Shown one piece after another: positions 58,809-64,000 of a stretch of DNA of 64,000 nt. Both the position numbers and the translations under genes were made by a program. The notes beneath the pieces were generated by a model, which saw only the letters and a program-made list of their open reading frames with translations, had not been told where the DNA came from and made no database searches. Origin of the DNA: Epiperipatus broadwayi (lineage: Eukaryota > Onychophora > Udeonychophora > Euonychophora > Peripatidae); contig JAQFVV010012495.1 of assembly GCA_028023455.1 (NCBI GenBank), positions 2,387,711 to 2,451,710 on the forward strand, given 5' to 3'. The stretch's first letter is position 1. The number at the start of each line of letters is the position of its first letter.

Positions 58809-59565
58809 TAATAATATTAATAGATATATAATTGTAGTTTAAAGTATATATTTGGGATAAAATTGATATAATAATTTTTAGACTAATAAGTGATTAGTAA
58901 TAATCATTATGATATTTATCTAAAGAAGAGGGTGTTATAGTTGCAAGTGCAAGAAGTTTGACACCTTTAAGTTGTAATAATAAAAAATGGATATATTTTA
59001 ACATTTGTACTAAATCTAGGATTGCTTCATCAATTATAAGTAAGATCTGACAAGGCAATGAACATTACATAACCAAGCATTCAATGGTCACAGACTTTTA
59101 CAACAAATTTTTGAAAGATATTTTGATATTTGATCATTTTTTAGCCATTCTTTTTTTAATATTTTAATGTTTAAAATGTAAGCTAAGATAGAAATCATGT
59201 GAAATTCATGGTAATAATGCTTGTTTTTTTCTTCTTCACAATCTCCAAAATGATAACAAATAAATCTGTTTAAAATGTTTATTTATGAAAGAAAGATTTC
59301 TTTATCTTTCTGTAGTATTGAATCACTACTTTATAATCCTGTCATAGTAGGGTGAAATAACTCTAGAACTTAATGACCCTAAATTACGCTCAGTTCTGAA
59401 CTTCCAATATTCAAAATAATTACAAATTTCTAAGCAATTGACCATATGATTATTTTTTATTTTGTAAAAAATATTGAACACTAAATGCTATAAACATTCT
59501 TGATAAGAATTTAATGGATAATAATAACAAACTCCCACTAAAATAATCAAATATTTTATTAATAA
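58809..59565. other. AT-rich non-coding stretch
   Basis: No recognised features. Confidence 0.4.
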
Positions 59566-59674
59566 ATAGTACTTTAGCTGAGAGGTCATCACAGCTGCCT
59601 TGAAAGCAAGTAGTTGGTTGCAGACAGTTGTGGGTTCACCTCCCGGCCGATGATATGACATATGAAAAAAAAAA
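59566..59674 (+). mobile_element. tRNA-Ser-like SINE
   Basis: A-box TAGCTGAGAGG (59575-59585), an anticodon-loop-like CCTTGAAAGC, an extended variable-arm region and B-box GGTTCACCTCC (59633-59643), followed by an A10 tail at about 59664. The 58-bp A-to-B spacing and the loop fit a tRNA-Ser(UGA) ancestor. The acceptor stem does not pair, so it is a SINE, not a tRNA gene. Confidence 0.65.
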
Positions 59675-60594
59675 TCCATCTAGAATCAAACAAATTGTTT
59701 CCAGCAAACATTCTTGGAAGAAAAACATTACTTAACTTATTACCGTTAGTTATTTTCTAAAAAAAAATTAAACAGCTTTTTTCTTCTACCTTCTCCATAG
59801 TTTTTTTTTTTTTGACAAATCTGTACTAGTAAAGTTTATACTCTTTCTTTTAATGGCACTATCATCAACATATCAATACAACTAAGAAAAAGTATTTTTT
59901 GTAAAAAAAAAAATCAAAAAGTAAAACAAAAATTAAAATATGTTTGAAGATATGAAAATTATATATTTTTTTCTAAAAATCAAGCCCAAAAATATAATAT
60001 GTGAAAAATAAATATTTTCAATAAGTATGATCAATGCAAGCATTCTGGGAGGAATTTTATTACTACTGGCAAAAAATGATTCAAATGAATGTAAAACAAC
60101 AACAACAAATCAATATATTTAGAACATAAAAATAATAGTGATCAAACAATGATTGAAAAACAAACATTTTCAATCCATGTGACATTTTCACATTTCTTTG
60201 CTTTCTCTTTATTTAAGCTTTTTGCCAGCAGCACTAATAAAATTCCCTGTGGAACATTTACATTCATCACACTTTTGAAAATATTTAATTTTCAGTCATT
60301 GTTTGTTCAATAAATATATAATCTTCAGGCTTGTTTTGTAAATAAAGTTTACCATTTTCATGTTTTGAAATAAATTATATTATTTATTTACTAAGTTTTT
60401 TATTTTTTTTATGCAAAACATATGAAAGTTACTTTTAATCTGGAATTTCGCCTCAAAATGATTTTAAACAGACTGTAAGTACTAATTTTATTAATCCGCA
60501 CATTTACATTTGTTTTTTAAAAAATTTACATTCACATTAAGCTTGATTTAAATCCCATATTGATTGAGTTGAATAACATCATCTCCTAACGTTC
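59675..60594. other. AT-rich stretch and possible LINE 5' region
   Basis: No recognised features. The 5' end of the following LINE is not defined; it may start anywhere between about 60480 and 60595. Confidence 0.4.
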
Positions 60595-62980
60595 ATGGCT
60601 GGCCTACAAGGCTCCAAGCCTTCAACAACTAACATGGAAGAGGGGGATGAATTACTTCAAAAATCCATAGTGGATAGTCAGGGGAAAAAATATATATAAA
60701 CATTTAAATTTCCCAATTACAAAGCAAAACAAATCAGATAATTTATCAAAAACAAAATGTTGTGTTTCTAAAATAAACACCAGCGCATTGAACGATAAAA
60801 CGTTAAAACTTGGCAAACAAACACGAAGGGAAAACGACAAGGATAAGTTTCCTCATACCAAAGAGAAAACATTTAAAACAGAAGGAAACCCTTTACAAGA
60901 CCCTTCTGATGGAGAATTAACTCCTCACCACATTGTAAAATCAACTTTAAATGAAAAACAAAATTTTTTTTTAGCCAAACATAAAATCTGCAGCGGCGAA
61001 AATACGCAAAAAGCAACGCAAATTAGAACAATGCGATCAGTTAACGTCAATCATGCGAATGTTATAGAATACAATACCATGAAGAGTTCTATCAAGCAAA
61101 TTAATCTTTCCATGAACAAGAGAAAAAATTATGAACCCAGTTTCACATCAACGCTTGTGCCTGAAAACAAAACAAAAAACCCAGATCACACTAGTAGTGA
61201 AGAGTCTACAGACATCAGCTCTTCCTCTGAAATAAAGCAAAACATTGGATATTTCAAACATCAAGATGATAATCACGATTCCAATAAAACAACAAATGAA
61301 CAATTTAAGCAATCACAAAGATATATAACTAAACCAGATTATACACAAAAAGATAATATAACAGCCAACACTTATGCAAACATTGTAAAATCAAACAATA
61401 ATGACAAATCAGTAACAGGAAACATAAAACACAATTCAAATAATCCGCAAGACAATAATGAAGCCACACAACAATTGATTGAGTTGATGGGGGAGTTGGA
61501 TGAGGCATCAGACACAGGAATGTTTATACATGAGCCATCAAACAGTTCTCATGACCAACTCAATAATCATCAGCTTTATACTGAAACAGTTACCAAATTC
61601 AATGAAGCCATGCCACAAGGATTACTAAAATCTTTCGCTATCTTCAATGATGAAGCCTCACTCATTCTGTCCACTACAGACCACTTACTAAGATTATTCC
61701 CTTTTCCAACCAGTAAACTCTTCGACCTGCTAAAAGCCCAAGATCTCTGGAAAGTGATTCAAAGGGTATCATATCACCCCAACCCTCATTATATAATCCT
61801 CCAGTTTACAAACATCATGGCAAAACAAGCTTTTAAAAACAAATATAGGATACTTGATAACAGATACCTAATTACCATCAATCCAAACATAGTCCGTGAC
61901 ACTTCAATAAGTGGCAGGGTAAAAAATTGTGGTTTGGGATTCAATATTTCTGACTTACAAAACCTTCTAATGCCTTATGGGCAAGTCACTTCTTTTAAAT
62001 ATCTTAGGGTCCCTGGAATACAAGAAGAAGTTCAGCAAAACATAGCACTCTTTTGAATCACATTAAAAAAAGGAATAGTGCCATTAGATATCCCCCCCAC
62101 AATCCGTATTGGAAGAGTGCCTCTTTTCATCTCATTCTGGGGAGTAGAATCGCAATGTTTCGAATGCAGGAAGATGGGACACCTGCTGCACAACTGCCCA
62201 TCCAGACAATGCACCTCTTGCGGTACCTTTGCGGGTCGGTCACATCAGTGTGGTTCAAAAGAAGAGCATATACAAGAACAGCAAAACATGCAACAGACAA
62301 AACCCAAAATAGAACATAATCAAGATATAAATTTAGAGCATGAGACTTCTATCAAGCTGAAAACATATAATCAGTCAACAAATGATTCTCATCAAAACAA
62401 CATAAAAGATCAAAACCAATGCCAAGAAACCAACCCACAGGGATGCCACCAAACACGTCAAAACAAGACAAGCAAAACTTATTTCTCTTCAACAGACACT
62501 TGTTCTGACTTTGAGCAAGAAGAAACGGATGCTGAAACTAGGCAAGAAGAAACTGCAAGCCTCACAGAGTCTGGGCCTGACCATGTCCCTAAACCCTTCA
62601 CCACACCACGCAAAAGGAAAAAGCGCCGCAACAGAAACACACAATCCACCACCTTTGTTCACAACAATAACAATAGCGGAAATATCGATTCAAATGAGAC
62701 CACCTCAACCTCTGATGACATACAGTGCAATGCTAGTCCCAACTATAAAAAACAGAAAGATGAATCCCTAAAATCAGATAATGACAATACATCAAACTCA
62801 TATCATACCCAACCTGAAGCTAATACCTCTGGGCAAATAGCCCCCCAAGATTTAACATTATGGATCCCATCAACTGATCCTGAAGTCTGCCTAATGCAAA
62901 AAGACTACCAGCTCACTGCAAGTATTCTAGCTAATGAACAAGAAACCAAGCAACCTACTTCAAAATGTCATTCACAATAA
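60595..62980 (+). pseudogene. Tx1/L1-type LINE ORF1 (RNA-binding, CCHC) with one in-frame stop
   Basis: ORF1 of a non-LTR retrotransposon, a nucleic-acid-binding protein that coats the element RNA. The main frame runs 60671-62980 and lacks an ATG near its start. The likely start codon is ATG at 60595 (MAGLQGSKPSTTNMEEGD) in another frame, so a one-base shift probably occurred near the A/TA run at 60681-60700. The N-terminal 240 residues are polar and disordered. Next comes a folded region with an RRM-like segment (NISDLQNLLMPYGQVTSFKY). A TGA at 62054-62056 interrupts the frame, which then continues with KKGIVPLDIP. Then come a CCHC knuckle CFECRKMGHLLHNC (CX2CX4HX4C), a second finger CTSC...HQC, and a basic tail with KRKKRRN. 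It overlaps ORF2 by 16 nt. Confidence 0.82.
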
Positions 62981-64000
62981 CGTCACTCAATGTCAGGGGG
63001 CTTAACTCCAAAGACAGGGCGTTTGCTATCTCACATTGGTTCAAACTCCAAAAACCAGATATACTTTGTTTATCAGAAACTAAGCTTCACCTTCACACAG
63101 ACCCCACGATAATAAAAACAATTGAGAGCTTTGGTTACTTTATTTACTCTTTCTCCATCTCAGCTACCGCTGGGGTTGCTCTCATCATCAATAGAAATTC
63201 AATTATTGACTTCTTCAAAATCCTGCACATAGATACCAATTGCATTATTGCTACTATACAAATCCAGGGTTTTCTGTTCACTCTTATCAATGTGTATCTG
63301 GTTAAAGATGAACAAATAGTACACAAAGTTATACATAATATAAACATAGCAATTAGATCGAACCCTAGCCCAGTTATCTGGCTTGGTGATTTCAACCACA
63401 CTTTTGACAATTTTGAGAAAAAATATTTAAAGATGGTTGCTAGAAACATACACAGTGGGAAAGCACTCTTTCATGAAGGAGCCTTCTCTTTCTATACCAG
63501 AAGTACTCACTCGCTCATAGACCTCATATTCTACTCTCCTGAAATGATCTCGTTCATAGATACACAGCTCTGGCCTATTGCCTTTTCAGATCATCTCGCT
63601 GTTCAAGCTACCATCAAATTGCAACCACAACTTCATACATCAACCAACCTCCCCCGGACGATGAGATTACTTAACAGGCACAATGTGCCCCCCCAATTAA
63701 TCTCAGATATATACATCACCTTTCAAGAACAGAAGATATGGAATCTACCAGCATTACAAGGATGGAATACATTTATAACCACAACACAAAAGTTTATTAA
63801 CCAATACAATAGATACCAGAAAGGGCCATTAAGATTACTCTCAGAACTTGATCGGACTACATCTGAACTGAAAAGCATCCAAGTTACAGAACACAACATC
63901 CCACAAATTCTACTCCTAAAACATACATATAAACAAACCAGAATGACTCTTGTGGAATATATTCGTATTAAGCGAGCACGCAATTATCTGGAACAACAAG
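62965..64000 (+). CDS. LINE ORF2, APE-type endonuclease domain (partial, runs off window)
   Basis: Open from ATG at 62965 to the window end (345 codons, no stop). It encodes the N-terminal apurinic/apyrimidinic-like endonuclease that nicks target DNA for target-primed reverse transcription. Visible motifs: SLNVRG (N9), LSETK (E38), INVYL (Y111), WLGDFN (D142, N144), SLIDLIF (D186) and FSDH (H210). All family catalytic positions are present, so the endonuclease looks intact. The RT domain should follow beyond 64000. The motif spacing and the partner ORF1 with CCHC knuckle suggest the Tx1/L1 group; an exact clade needs the RT. The start codon overlaps the last 16 nt of ORF1 in another frame, which suggests reinitiation or coupled translation. 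It is the best-preserved coding region in the window. Confidence 0.88.
   Translation, partial: MSFTITSLNVRGLNSKDRAFAISHWFKLQKPDILCLSETKLHLHTDPTIIKTIESFGYFIYSFSISATAGVALIINRNSIIDFFKILHIDTNCIIATIQIQGFLFTLINVYLVKDEQIVHKVIHNINIAIRSNPSPVIWLGDFNHTFDNFEKKYLKMVARNIHSGKALFHEGAFSFYTRSTHSLIDLIFYSPEMISFIDTQLWPIAFSDHLAVQATIKLQPQLHTSTNLPRTMRLLNRHNVPPQLISDIYITFQEQKIWNLPALQGWNTFITTTQKFINQYNRYQKGPLRLLSELDRTTSELKSIQVTEHNIPQILLLKHTYKQTRMTLVEYIRIKRARNYLEQQ

Noticed and set aside
59575-59643. tRNA-Ser gene
   Set aside because: The acceptor stem does not pair and an A-tail follows; a SINE explains it better.

Overview
This window reads as strongly AT-rich animal nuclear DNA that is almost entirely transposon-derived. 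The mix of Penelope-like elements (PLEs) with GIY-YIG endonuclease, RTE-type and Tx1/L1-type LINEs, a mariner relic, hAT elements, tRNA-derived SINEs and many fold-back elements suggests an invertebrate metazoan. The sequence alone does not identify the taxon. I found no convincing host protein-coding gene, rRNA gene or functional tRNA gene, and no bacterial-type features (operons, Shine-Dalgarno sites, CRISPR).

Layout. 1-5.1 kb: a hAT terminus, a tRNA-like terminal repeat pair broken by a 1.56 kb element with terminal direct repeats, and a 188-bp hAT MITE. 6.0-9.2 kb: four insertions back to back, separated only by (TA)n (hairpin, PLE-A palindrome, 2.19 kb LTR-like element, FB3 hairpin). 9.2-13 kb: no recognisable feature. 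13.06-16.07 kb: a 2.3 kb head-to-head PLE-A palindrome followed by two fold-backs. 16-20.4 kb: nothing recognised. 20.4-26.5 kb: a PLE-B endonuclease relic and two PLE-C copies. Each PLE-C copy lies between inverted terminal repeats that contain tRNA-like pol III promoter boxes. 27.8-31 kb: a fold-back and a diverged tandem repeat. 33.9-38.5 kb: RTE and other LINE 3' ends, a large FB1 fold-back, a mariner relic and a fold-back with hammerhead-like motifs. 39.3-43.1 kb: a 3.7 kb TGTAACC...GGTTAC element containing a hairpin ladder, a perfect 135-bp duplication and terminal iterons. 43.1-49.2 kb: a decayed RTE LINE on the minus strand, carrying FB2 and, inside that, FB1. 49.7-51.5 kb: a 1.75 kb hAT element. 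53.2-54 kb: SINEs and FB2. 56.7-58.8 kb: a second copy of the 2.1 kb LTR-like element with a clear 4-bp target duplication. 60.6-64 kb: the 5' half of a comparatively young Tx1/L1-type LINE (ORF1 with CCHC knuckle, ORF2 with APE endonuclease) that runs off the right edge.

Main themes. Inverted (head-to-head) structures are unusually frequent, and occur in PLE, RTE, SINE-like and fold-back families. One motif, a short stem between CTGAnGA-like and GAAA boxes (hammerhead-like), recurs at the PLE-A 3' end and in several fold-backs. PLE-C couples a GIY-YIG retroelement to inverted tRNA-like repeats. Only the Tx1/L1-type LINE at the right edge looks potentially recent; the other coding sequences are pseudogenes.
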